Of a DNA stretch of 64,000 nucleotides, positions 8,616 to 15,681 are shown piece by piece. This DNA comes from TMED23 sp964566055 (GTDB taxonomy: Bacteria; Pseudomonadota; Alphaproteobacteria; Rhodospirillales; UBA2165): contig CAZMHI010000016.1 of NCBI GenBank assembly GCA_964566055.1, positions 1 through 64,000 of the forward strand, in the 5' to 3' direction. The notes beneath the pieces are model-generated. The model was not told where the DNA came from and made no database searches. It saw nothing but the letters and a program-made list of their open reading frames with translations. A program made the position numbers and the translations under genes. How positions within the stretch are numbered: the first letter of the stretch is position 1; every line of letters begins with the position of its first letter.

Positions 8616-9635
8616 ATGATAAAAACGACGCTGGCGGGAAGTTTGCCGAAACCTGTCTGGCTGGCAGAACCGGAAATGATCTGGGCGCCCTGGCGGCTTG
8701 AAGGTGAAGAGTTGATCAAAGGCCAACAGGACGCGGCTCTCGCCTGGATCAAAATTCAGGAAGATGCCGGGATCGACATCGTCAGCGACGGCGAACAATT
8801 CCGCAAACATTTTGTCCACGGCTTCTTGGAATCCATCGATGGTATCGACTGGCAGAAAATGACCACCATGGGAATCCGCAATGACCGCTACGATGCCAGT
8901 GTACCGACCGTGACGTCAAAAGTAAGCCGGCAGGGCTCGGTTCATGGCAACAGCGTCAAATTTTGCCGGGCGCATACGGAGAACGAACTAAAATTTACCA
9001 TCCCTGGCCCGATGACGATTTGCGATACCATCGCCGATGATCACTACGGCAGGCGCTCCGATATGGCGATGGCCTTTGCTGAAATATTAAACGATGAAGT
9101 GAAGGAGTTAGAGGCGTTAGGGGCCGACGTTATTCAGTTCGATGAACCGGCTTTTAACGCTTTTATGTCCGATGTGCTGGAGTGGGGTGTCGATACTTTA
9201 AACCGCGCCCTTGAGGACCTGAAATGCAAGACCGTCGTTCACATTTGCTACGGCTACGGCATCAAGCAGAATATCGATTGGAAAGAAACGCTGGGTGGCG
9301 AGTGGCGCCAATATGGGGATTTCCTGCCGGCCTTAAATACCAGCAATGTTGATCAGGTCTCGCTCGAATGTGCGGGCTCGAACGTGCCCTTCGAAGTTAT
9401 GGGGCTCTTGAAGGACAAAGAAGTTATGGTTGGAGTGATAGATGTTGCCACGAATGAGATCGAAACACCGGAGATGGTTGCAGACACCCTTCGCCGCGCC
9501 TCCGAGTTTGTTGACCCGGCGCGGATGGTTGCTTCAACCAATTGCGGCATGGCGCCGATGTCTCGTGAACTCGCCGAGGCCAAGCTTAATGCACTCGGCG
9601 CAGGCACAGAGTTATTCCGCAAGGAACTGAGTTAA
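8616..9635 (+). CDS. MetE C-terminal-domain-like methyltransferase
   Basis: A single UROD/MetE-like barrel with the zinc site of cobalamin-independent methionine synthase: His209 and Cys211 (VVHICYGYG) and Cys310 (STNCGMAP), plus the substrate-loop Asp-Glu of VIQFDEPAF. The N-terminal half of full-length MetE is missing, so this is a stand-alone core-type enzyme. Such proteins transfer methyl or alkyl groups to thiols (homocysteine, coenzyme M-like), and the donor is not predictable here. A second member lies at 26182-27288. The ATG follows AAGGGGAAA, and the gene sits 36 bases before the PPOX-like gene, probably in one operon. Confidence 0.82.
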   Translation: MIKTTLAGSLPKPVWLAEPEMIWAPWRLEGEELIKGQQDAALAWIKIQEDAGIDIVSDGEQFRKHFVHGFLESIDGIDWQKMTTMGIRNDRYDASVPTVTSKVSRQGSVHGNSVKFCRAHTENELKFTIPGPMTICDTIADDHYGRRSDMAMAFAEILNDEVKELEALGADVIQFDEPAFNAFMSDVLEWGVDTLNRALEDLKCKTVVHICYGYGIKQNIDWKETLGGEWRQYGDFLPALNTSNVDQVSLECAGSNVPFEVMGLLKDKEVMVGVIDVATNEIETPEMVADTLRRASEFVDPARMVASTNCGMAPMSRELAEAKLNALGAGTELFRKELS

Positions 9636-9671
9636 TCCGAGAGAATATTTTTAGAATGGGGAGAAATATTG

Positions 9672-10106
9672 ATGGCATTTAGTCAGGAAACCAAGGACAT
9701 GATTTTTCGGGCGCACAAGGATCATTGCGTCTGCCTGGTGGCGACGGTGGATGGCGAGGGGCAGCCGAACATTAGCCCCAAGGGCAGCATGATTGTCTAT
9801 GATGATGAGCATCTCGCCTATTGGGAGCGCTCAAAGAAAAAGGCACTTAAAAATCTGCGCGAAAATCCAAATGTCTGCGTGATCTATTCCAACAAGCGCG
9901 CTTTTTCCGAAAAGGAGATTCCTTTTCCGGGTGGCATCATCCGCTTCTATGGTTCGGCAGAAATTCATGAAGAAGGGGCACTTAGGGACGAGGTGCTCTC
10001 GATGTTGCAGGAGCGGGAACAAACCCACGATGGCGCTGATGAGGGTTTCGCCGTGCTGATCAAGCTCGACCGCGCTGTCACCATGCGGGGGGAAAGTGTT
10101 AACTGA
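9672..10106 (+). CDS. Pyridoxamine 5'-phosphate oxidase-family flavin-binding protein
   Basis: A 144-residue split-barrel protein with the PPOX-family pattern CLVATVDGEGQPNISPKGSM and a conserved YGSAEIH strand near residue 97. Small proteins of this type bind FMN or F420-like cofactors and often reduce small electrophiles. No pyridoxine genes adjoin, so a true PdxH role is unlikely. The ATG at 9672 is preferred over a TTG one codon upstream because of the GGGGAGAAA ribosome site. It follows the MetE-like gene closely and is likely cotranscribed. Confidence 0.75.
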   Translation: MAFSQETKDMIFRAHKDHCVCLVATVDGEGQPNISPKGSMIVYDDEHLAYWERSKKKALKNLRENPNVCVIYSNKRAFSEKEIPFPGGIIRFYGSAEIHEEGALRDEVLSMLQEREQTHDGADEGFAVLIKLDRAVTMRGESVN

Positions 10107-10192
10107 CACTGTTGTGAGCGCACGCGCTTGTGACAAATCGTGAGCGAGGAAATGGCTATTCTCGGAACCAGAAATTGATCCGAGGGAATCCC

Positions 10193-10744
10193 ATGCGCCA
10201 TTTAATACTAACGCTTTCAATTATCCTTTTTACTTTTTCATCTGCTGCTCAAGCCCGGCCATCGCAATTGCCGGTGCCCAGGGTGGCGCCTGAATGGAGC
10301 GTCTCGGAATGGATCAATAGCTCAGCGCTGCAGCTCTCCGATCTCAAAGGTAAAGTGGTGGTGATCGATTTTTTCCAGCTCTGGTGTCCCGGCTGTAATG
10401 CCTTTTCAATTCCTTTGATGCATAAATGGGAGCAGGACTTCGCAACCGAGGCCAGCCAAGGTAAAATTCAATTTGTCAGTATTCACACCGTCTTTGAAGG
10501 CTTCGATTATCAAAACCCAGCCAAGCTCAAACAGTTTCTGCGTCGCAAACGCATTCATCATCCGGTTGGCGTCGACCGCGCTATTCCCGGCGACCGCATT
10601 CCGCAAACGATGCGGCTGTTCAGAACCAGCGGCACGCCTGAGATGGCGATTATCGACAAAAAAGGCATTATCCGTTTTCAGGAATTCGGCGGCTTCAATT
10701 TTCAACCCGTGGAAAGATTAATCCGCCGGTTGATATTGGAATAG
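10193..10744 (+). CDS. Exported TlpA/ResA-like thioredoxin-fold protein
   Basis: A signal peptide (LILTLSIILFTFSSAAQA) precedes a thioredoxin-like domain with the redox motif Trp64-Cys65-Pro-Gly-Cys68. The order KGKVVVIDFFQLWCPGC, a cis-Pro region SGTPEMAIID near residue 147 and a final GFNFQPVERLIRR helix fit the TlpA/AhpC-TSA type. It probably reduces or exchanges thiols in the periplasm. The ATG at 10193 is chosen for its GAGGGA site and because it starts the signal peptide. It is near, but not in an obvious operon with, the selenoprotein cluster. Confidence 0.82.
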   Translation: MRHLILTLSIILFTFSSAAQARPSQLPVPRVAPEWSVSEWINSSALQLSDLKGKVVVIDFFQLWCPGCNAFSIPLMHKWEQDFATEASQGKIQFVSIHTVFEGFDYQNPAKLKQFLRRKRIHHPVGVDRAIPGDRIPQTMRLFRTSGTPEMAIIDKKGIIRFQEFGGFNFQPVERLIRRLILE

Positions 10745-10750
10745 ATTTGC

Positions 10751-11437
10751 CTAACTGTCCCGCACCCACATCAAGTGCAGTTTTAGGATCTCCGACAAAT
10801 CACACAGCCGGTTGACGTGCGAACTTGTCAGCACAGTATCTTTTGACATGAGGAGATGACCGTCATCCGTAATTATGTCCCGGTCAATTACCATGCCCAC
10901 TTCTGCATCAATGACTTGAACCTCCCGCGCTTCGGCAGACGGGGCATCCGGCTCCGGTTTTTCAGGTGAGGGCATATCCATGATTACTTCTGGAATTTGC
11001 ACACTGTGATAAGAGCCGGCCTCTTTGATCGCGGCCTTTTCTCTCAACACCCGTTCGATACGTTCCTGGATGGCTTCGGGGCCAATATTCTTTTTAACAA
11101 AAGCATCACAATCCAAGGCCATGGCGGCACTTAAAATCCCTGCGTCATCGGCGCCGGTCAGCACGAGCACAGGCAGATCAAAGGCAGCATCGCTCAAGCC
11201 GATACGTAATGTCTTTAGGAATTGCAGGCCGTTCATGGGCTCCATCATAATATCGAGGATAATGAGATCGGGATTGGCATCAGAAATCTTACTTAACCCA
11301 TCGGCGCCGTCTTCCGCTTCGACAATATGCTGAATACCGATTTGTTGCAGAATGCGGACCAGCACCTCACGGATGAACGGCTCATCATCTAGGATAAGGA
11401 TGCGGATTTCAGAAAGGTTGTTAGGTGCGTCAGACAT
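10751..11437 (-). CDS. CheY-like response regulator with unclassified C-terminal region
   Basis: The receiver domain (residues 9-130) has all key positions: acidic pair Asp17-Asp18, phospho-acceptor Asp62 (LIILDIMM), Thr94 and Lys115. The C-terminal ~95 residues carry no helix-turn-helix. They include GMVIDRDIITDDGHLLMSKDTVLT, a pattern found in proteins with a small beta domain next to HD-GYP or receiver modules, so output is more likely protein interaction than DNA binding. The start has a strong GAGGAGGG site 12 bases after the stop of the solute-binding-protein gene, making a two-gene operon. No histidine kinase is adjacent. Confidence 0.82.
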   Translation of the reverse strand: MSDAPNNLSEIRILILDDEPFIREVLVRILQQIGIQHIVEAEDGADGLSKISDANPDLIILDIMMEPMNGLQFLKTLRIGLSDAAFDLPVLVLTGADDAGILSAAMALDCDAFVKKNIGPEAIQERIERVLREKAAIKEAGSYHSVQIPEVIMDMPSPEKPEPDAPSAEAREVQVIDAEVGMVIDRDIITDDGHLLMSKDTVLTSSHVNRLCDLSEILKLHLMWVRDS

Positions 11438-11449
11438 TATCCCTCCTCA

Positions 11450-12208
11450 TTAGTTCTGACCGAAATATTTTATTTCAATACTCCGGTAATCGCCGTTGGC
11501 GCGCATTTTTGCCAGTGCCTGTTTCAATTTACCCGCGACCACCTTGGAAAAATTAGTACCACCAGCCATCCAGACAGTATCAGTATAGATTGCTTTGCCA
11601 AAATATAGTTTCAGGTTTTTATCCTTAGCAAAATGCTGCCAGCGAATTTTGAGAGAATTTATACCACCATACCAGACATCAAGGCGTCCTCGTTCAAGGA
11701 GCGTAATTGCCCGGTCTGTACTTTTGTCCGTTGAAAATAGGCGCAAATTTTTGAACCCCTTGTCGATCAGCTCCTTGTGATAGGAAGAGCCTTTCCACGT
11801 TCCGACTGAGCCAGCAATTTTGGCTTGGTCAAAGCTATCGTATTTGCTGGCAGTTGAGGTAAAGGCAACTTTCAAATCCATAAACGGGGTGATCCAAGTG
11901 TATTTGTTTTCGCGGGGCGGCGTGCGGGACAGGCCGACGACAATATTGTTGCCGAGTTCACGGGTGTTTTTCATCGCCCGCGGCCAGGGATAAAACTTTG
12001 TTTGAATATTGAAGCCGGCAAGCTCGGCAGCTCTTTTCGCTAGCTCGACCCAGACACCCGGATTTGTTGAGCTGGGCTCCATCAGCCCTTTGGCCTCTGA
12101 AACATTTAAAATGAGTGTAGGTTTGGAATGTTGCGCATGGCCAGATAACGGAATCATCAGCGCAGCTAAGACCGCGCCAAGACTCCAAATCCATTTCCCG
12201 CCAATCAT
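11450..12208 (-). CDS. Family 3-like periplasmic solute-binding protein
   Basis: A signal peptide (WSLGAVLAALMIPLSGHA) is followed by a two-lobe binding protein of the amino-acid/polar type (PF00497-like), with WVELAKRAAELAGF, FYPWPRAMKN and a closing GDYRSIEIKYFG. No ABC permease or ATPase is nearby. Together with the response regulator that follows 12 bases later, this suggests a sensory or orphan role. The ATG at 12208 is chosen because AGGGAGG lies at proper spacing; a TTG further upstream has none. A related orphan binding protein is at 60582-61334. Confidence 0.78.
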   Translation of the reverse strand: MIGGKWIWSLGAVLAALMIPLSGHAQHSKPTLILNVSEAKGLMEPSSTNPGVWVELAKRAAELAGFNIQTKFYPWPRAMKNTRELGNNIVVGLSRTPPRENKYTWITPFMDLKVAFTSTASKYDSFDQAKIAGSVGTWKGSSYHKELIDKGFKNLRLFSTDKSTDRAITLLERGRLDVWYGGINSLKIRWQHFAKDKNLKLYFGKAIYTDTVWMAGGTNFSKVVAGKLKQALAKMRANGDYRSIEIKYFGQN

Positions 12209-12281
12209 CCGAACATACCTCCCTGAGTGGAGCGGTAACAATCATACACATAAATGTATATAATGTGCCATGCTGTTCCAT

Positions 12282-13517
12282 TTATGTAGTTTGTTGTTTG
12301 AGATGTTGTTGATGGATTGGAATAATTCGGCGGTCGGACATTTCAATCAAGACTTCATCGCCTGAATTCGCACAGGCTTCGTTCACTTTTAGGAGAACTT
12401 TACCGGCGGTGGTTTCGCCGTAATACCAATCAGCCAACTCCTTATCGGTCGCCAGGCCGGGCCGGGCCAAGCCTGCCTCGAAGTAAAAGGCTTTCAATTC
12501 GTCGGTTGCGAGTTTGAGCATGTTGTAGCGTGGGATATCGGTGCGCGGCGGAGCAGTATCGATATCACCAATAAAGTCGATCATGTATTTAATGCAGGTC
12601 TCAAAGTCGACCTCGGAAATACCGACTGAAGTCTTGCTGTTTTTTACGACGAACATTTCATACCAGCTGCGCATCAGCTCGATCTCTTGGTTGAGGGCCG
12701 CCAACGGGTCGTCTTCGACACTGACCTCTTGGCTGTCGTCGCCAAAATTCACCGGGCAGCTCCAGCCCTCAATATCGCCGTCATCTGTGGCCGGGCCGGG
12801 CGGGCCATCGGGAAAATCCTCTAAAATCGGGCCATCGGTGCGCTCCAGCAATTTCAACGTTTCGGTCAGCACCCGTTTTTGAAACTCGGGTTCATTGGGC
12901 GCGCCAAAGGGCCGGCCAAGTTCAAACGGACAATAGAGGGCGCGCGGCGGATTTATTTTTTCCGAATGCTGGCGTACCAAACTCACCTGCGTGGTCGGAA
13001 TACCGGCCCGTTCCAGATAATGCGAAAGCGCGCCTACGGCACGCGTGCAGGAGGGTCAGACGGGGCAAAGCGCAACGGCCGAGACATTATCTGCTTTTAA
13101 GGTCTGGACAATTTCCCTCACCCCCGGCTCCATTTGTTCGGGCGGCGTTGCCCCCATGAAAGAGAAATGAAATTCCGCCACCGAACCGATCACGCCTTCA
13201 TTGGCGAGTTCCTTAAGCCGGTTAATCGGGAAGGCGACATCGACGTCCTGCATAAAGCCAAGCCGGTCGAAATTGGTCGAGATATGGCTCATCACAATGT
13301 CTTCGTCAGCCACCTCACTGGAGATGATACGAAAGTCACCACTTTGTTCGGTAAAGGGACGATCGCCACGACGATGCAGTCCTGCCGTCGAAATTAGGGC
13401 AACACGACGCTCGGCCAAGGGTGGGCCGGGCAGGAGAGGGGTTTCCTCAAATGTGGGCATCTCGCGATTGAGAAATTCCTCGCGGGCGCCCTCAGGAAAC
13501 TCATCGACTTTGACCAT
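12282..13517 (-). CDS. GrdB/PrdB-like selenoprotein (Sec at in-frame TGA)
   Basis: Read through one in-frame TGA (13058-13056), this gives 411 residues with Sec154. The N-terminal part has LISTAGLHRRGDRPF, DIVMSHISTNFDR, FPINRLKEL and IGSVAEFHFSFMGA, typical of the glycine/sarcosine/betaine/D-proline reductase selenoprotein B family. The TGA sits in ALCPV-U-PSCTRAVGAL, where GrdB-type proteins have Sec and many relatives Cys. Downstream homology continues unbroken (LVRQHSEKINPPRALYC, FELGRPFGAP). A hairpin follows the TGA. Both CxxU and UxxC pairs are present, so a dithiol-type redox role is inferred. No grdA/grdC or prdA partner is nearby, so true amino-acid reduction is doubtful. The ATG lies 4 bases after the upstream ahpD-like stop, in one operon. 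Confidence 0.88.
13028..13044 (-). promoter_or_regulatory. SECIS-like hairpin of the GrdB-like gene
   Basis: In the mRNA, GCGUGC and GCGCGC pair (6 bp, one G-U) around loop CGUAG, beginning 12 nt after the UGA at 13058-13056. A G-U in the apical loop at this distance is the known requirement for bacterial SelB recognition. Inferred from sequence; the coding constraint alone could also create it. Confidence 0.6.
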
Positions 13518-13521
13518 CTAT

Positions 13522-14184
13522 CTATGTCTCCGCTTTGCTTTCATTCCACCAGCAATCTTGCATATAGGCGGTAAAATCATCGGGATCGATTTTGGTCGAG
13601 CGTGAGAAGGCGTCCATCAGCGCCCCTTGCTCGATATCGATTTCCAGCACATCGGTAAAGCGGTTCCAGAAATTGAAAAAGCCCGACACCATCGAGAGCT
13701 CAACCACCTGAGCGTCGTTGTAATATTTCTTGAGCTCATCCAAGGCGGCGTGATGCTGCGGCGGCTTACCGGGGGCTCCCTGATAAAGCTTGTCCGTCAT
13801 CACCTCCGCCCAGCGCATCGCTGCTTTTTCTTCTGGGGTGAAGCTGTCTGAATTCAAATAGTCACCGGTAATTTCCGCCATCAACTCTTCGCTGAAACCT
13901 AACGCCCGACCGAGCGTTTCGTTATGGCCTGTTCAATAGGCACAGCCATTGAGCGTCGAGGTCTTTAATATCGTCAGGCATTTGGTGCGGACCGGCAGGT
14001 TTTCGGTTATTTCTTCGCGTAACGACGAGACAATAAAGCCGAACAAAGAATGCATCAGCTTTGGTGTGTGCGAGCCTACCCGTACGGCGTTGGCGACGCG
14101 GCCGAACAGCTTTTTTGAATGATCGAATAACGTCGCTTGCAGCGGATCGGCGCTTTCGTCTGAGGGAATTGGGATGAGTGCCAT
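13522..14184 (-). CDS. AhpD-like carboxymuconolactone decarboxylase-family selenoprotein (CAYU)
   Basis: Reading through the TGA at 13935-13933 gives 220 residues with Sec84. The active-site region reads LNGCAY-U-TGHNETLGRALGF, which aligns with the CxxC...H redox motif of AhpD/CMD proteins, Sec taking the second, resolving Cys. The C-terminal half is typical (EEKAAMRWAEVMT, VVELSMVSGFFNFWNRFTDVL). Both halves are in frame and lack any other damage. A GGUC-loop hairpin lies 14 nt after the UGA. It is probably a peroxidase- or disulfide-reducing-type helical protein of the cytosol. The gene lies between the barrel protein at 14347 and the GrdB-like gene, and has an AGGAG ribosome site. Confidence 0.9.
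13901..13918 (-). promoter_or_regulatory. SECIS-like hairpin of the first ahpD-like gene
   Basis: In the mRNA, AACGCUC pairs with GGGCGUU (7 bp, one G-U) around the tetraloop GGUC, positions 18-35 counted from the U of UGA. The E. coli fdhF SECIS loop also carries GGUC a few nt closer. Geometry is identical to that of the second ahpD-like gene. Confidence 0.8.
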
Positions 14185-14212
14185 ATTATTTTAACTCCTG
14201 GTTTTAAGTTAC

Positions 14213-14309
14213 CCCCCATCCCGACCTTCCCCCGCAAGGAGGGAAGGAGAAGAGATGTAGCAACCATAGTCCCCTCCCTCTTGACGGGGGAGGGTTAGGG
14301 TGGGGGTGA
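14213..14309. repeat. REP-like GC-rich palindromic pair
   Basis: Two inverted copies of a C/G-rich unit (CCCCCATCCCGACCTTCCCC and CCCCTCCCTCTTGACGGGGG with a GGGTTAGGGTGGGGG tail) lie in the gap between the ahpD-like gene and the barrel-protein gene. The same family recurs at 16348-16446. It is an extragenic palindromic element of a type common in alphaproteobacteria; it may act on mRNA stability or termination. Confidence 0.7.
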
Positions 14310-14346
14310 GTGTTAAACTTCCAATTATTGCCTTTTCTTTCGATTC

Positions 14347-15081
14347 TTACTCAACTTCCGGCCAGATGCGGTGGCCGATGCTGGGGCTGCCCGGTGCATG
14401 GACGGTGTAATTGATAATTTTATTCGTCCAGACGGTTTCATCCATCGCCAGCGATTCATGGTTTTGAAAATGTTCCTGGCGGGCCTCAAGCGAGGTAAAT
14501 TCATACATCACCGAGTGCTTGGCCCAACCGGCCACCGAAACCATTTTCCGCGTATTGATGCAGCCCGGCATTCTCGCCATAGCCGGCATGCGGTATTGGG
14601 CATACCAGGAAGCCAGATCCCATTCATTTTCAAGCTCCTTGGTGCGAAAGCTGCCCATCTGAATAGCCGGACCAGGGGTCGAGTCATGAATGCGGTAGTC
14701 AAAGTCGGGCCCGTTGACGCGCGCTTCTTCGGTGAAGACATTGACGCGCTCTTCCAGACGGATCGACAGCATCTCCCGGGTCTGGGGATTTTCGGCATCC
14801 AGCTCTTCATAGATAGGCTTGAAAAACACATGAGGAGAACCGGCGCCAACCAGCAAAACGTAGTCCTGACCTTTGCCAACTTCTTCAAGGTCAACCCGGG
14901 CGAGGTGATCGGCAATCACATCCATATGTTTGCCGCCACCGGTAATTTCGTAATGAGCCGCCCAGAGAATACCGGGGCGTTGCAGCACTTCCGGCAAATA
15001 CGTGCCATGCAGCCACTCTATATAATCGTCTTTTTTGTCTTCCGGTAGATCGTACCAGACGGCGCGGATGCCTTGGTCCAT
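14347..15081 (-). CDS. Duplicated dimeric alpha-beta-barrel-like protein
   Basis: This 244-residue protein shows two barrel-like halves (RAVWYDLPEDKKDDYIEWLH at the start; FRTKELENEWDLASWYAQYRMPAM in the middle), each with a strand, helix and YEITG or YEFTS edge, suggesting an EthD/ABM-type fold. There are no recognised catalytic residues, signal peptide or membrane segments. It is the first gene of the leftward selenoprotein operon, behind a TTGTCA/TATACA promoter and a GGGAG ribosome site. The operon position suggests a substrate-binding or monooxygenase-like partner of the two redox selenoproteins. This is inference from context only. Confidence 0.7.
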   Translation of the reverse strand: MDQGIRAVWYDLPEDKKDDYIEWLHGTYLPEVLQRPGILWAAHYEITGGGKHMDVIADHLARVDLEEVGKGQDYVLLVGAGSPHVFFKPIYEELDAENPQTREMLSIRLEERVNVFTEEARVNGPDFDYRIHDSTPGPAIQMGSFRTKELENEWDLASWYAQYRMPAMARMPGCINTRKMVSVAGWAKHSVMYEFTSLEARQEHFQNHESLAMDETVWTNKIINYTVHAPGSPSIGHRIWPEVE

Positions 15082-15146
15082 CCTTGAACTCCCTATTTTT
15101 AAATTTGTCTGGGCCTAGAAATACTATTCCCAAACGACTTTTACTA

Positions 15147-15175
15147 TGTATAATCCGCCACATGCCATTTGACAA
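15147..15175 (-). promoter_or_regulatory. Leftward promoter of the selenoprotein operon
   Basis: On the minus strand, TTGTCA (15175-15170) and TATACA (15152-15147) are separated by exactly 17 bases, upstream of the gene starting at 15081. The -35 box overlaps five bases of the rightward -35 box. Confidence 0.6.
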
Positions 15176-15197
15176 TGTACTATCTTAAAAGTATGGT
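15169..15197 (+). promoter_or_regulatory. Rightward promoter of the hxlR-ahpD-like unit
   Basis: A perfect TTGACA (15169-15174), a 17-base spacer and TATGGT (15192-15197) precede the HxlR gene. It shares -35 bases with the leftward promoter, so one bound repressor could silence both. Confidence 0.6.
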
Positions 15198-15199
15198 AC
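15177..15199. promoter_or_regulatory. Candidate HxlR operator
   Basis: GTACTAT (15177-15183) and ATGGTAC (15193-15199) form an inverted repeat with one mismatch covering the spacer and -10 box of the rightward promoter. GTAC-containing dyads are usual for HxlR-family operators. Binding is inferred. Confidence 0.5.
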
Positions 15200-15239
15200 T
15201 AACCAAAAGGAGAGCTTAGACGTTTTGGAGGTTATTAGC

Positions 15240-15659
15240 ATGTCAGATCGTGATCAGAATACTGAAATTATCGATAATCCAACCCAATCGCCGCCGGAGA
15301 ATTTGGATTTACTGTCGACCCGGCCCGCACAAACGGTTATCGGCTATTTGTCCAATAAATGGAATGTGCTGATTATCCGGCGCCTGTCGCGGAAAACCAT
15401 GCGCTATTCGGAATTGCGCCGGGATATTGGCGATATCTCGCAAAAAATGCTGACCCAGACCCTGCGTCATCTCGAACGTGTCGGTTTGGTTGAGCGCACG
15501 GTTTATCCGGTGGTGCCGCCGAAAGTTGAATATTCTCTAACGGAACTTGGCTGGACCTTGGTTGAGCCGATCAATGTGCTTTGCGAGTGGGCAATTGAAA
15601 ACATTAACCACGTTGAAGGCGCCATCCAGGACTACGACAACCGGGACAGCAAATCGTAA
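15240..15659 (+). CDS. HxlR-family transcriptional regulator
   Basis: The 139-residue protein has the HxlR/DUF24 winged helix: IGYLSNKWNVLIIRRLS, MRYSELRRDIGDISQKMLTQTLRHLERVGLVER and the wing VPPKVEYSLTELG. HxlR proteins usually respond to aldehydes, quinones or disulfide stress. This one has a single Cys (LCEWA) and lacks the N-terminal sensor Cys of some members. The ATG at 15240 is preferred since TTTTGGAGG lies 9 bases upstream. It stands 22 bases before the second ahpD-like selenoprotein gene and diverges from the leftward operon, so it is the likely regulator of all three selenoproteins. Confidence 0.88.
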   Translation: MSDRDQNTEIIDNPTQSPPENLDLLSTRPAQTVIGYLSNKWNVLIIRRLSRKTMRYSELRRDIGDISQKMLTQTLRHLERVGLVERTVYPVVPPKVEYSLTELGWTLVEPINVLCEWAIENINHVEGAIQDYDNRDSKS

Positions 15660-15681
15660 TTAATTTATTCAGGAGAACTTC

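Noticed and set aside
12282..12986. Separate 234-residue gene or pseudogene half downstream of the GrdB-like TGA
   Set aside because: It is in frame with the upstream half, has no ribosome site at its first ATG/TTG-type start, and the joint protein matches one family with Sec at the expected site.
13040..13080. Assignment of the GrdB-like protein to the UGSC selenoprotein family because of its U-P-S-C motif
   Set aside because: The surrounding sequence (LHRRGDRPF, FHFSFMGA, LGRPFG) matches the selenoprotein-B family instead; only the short motif is similar.
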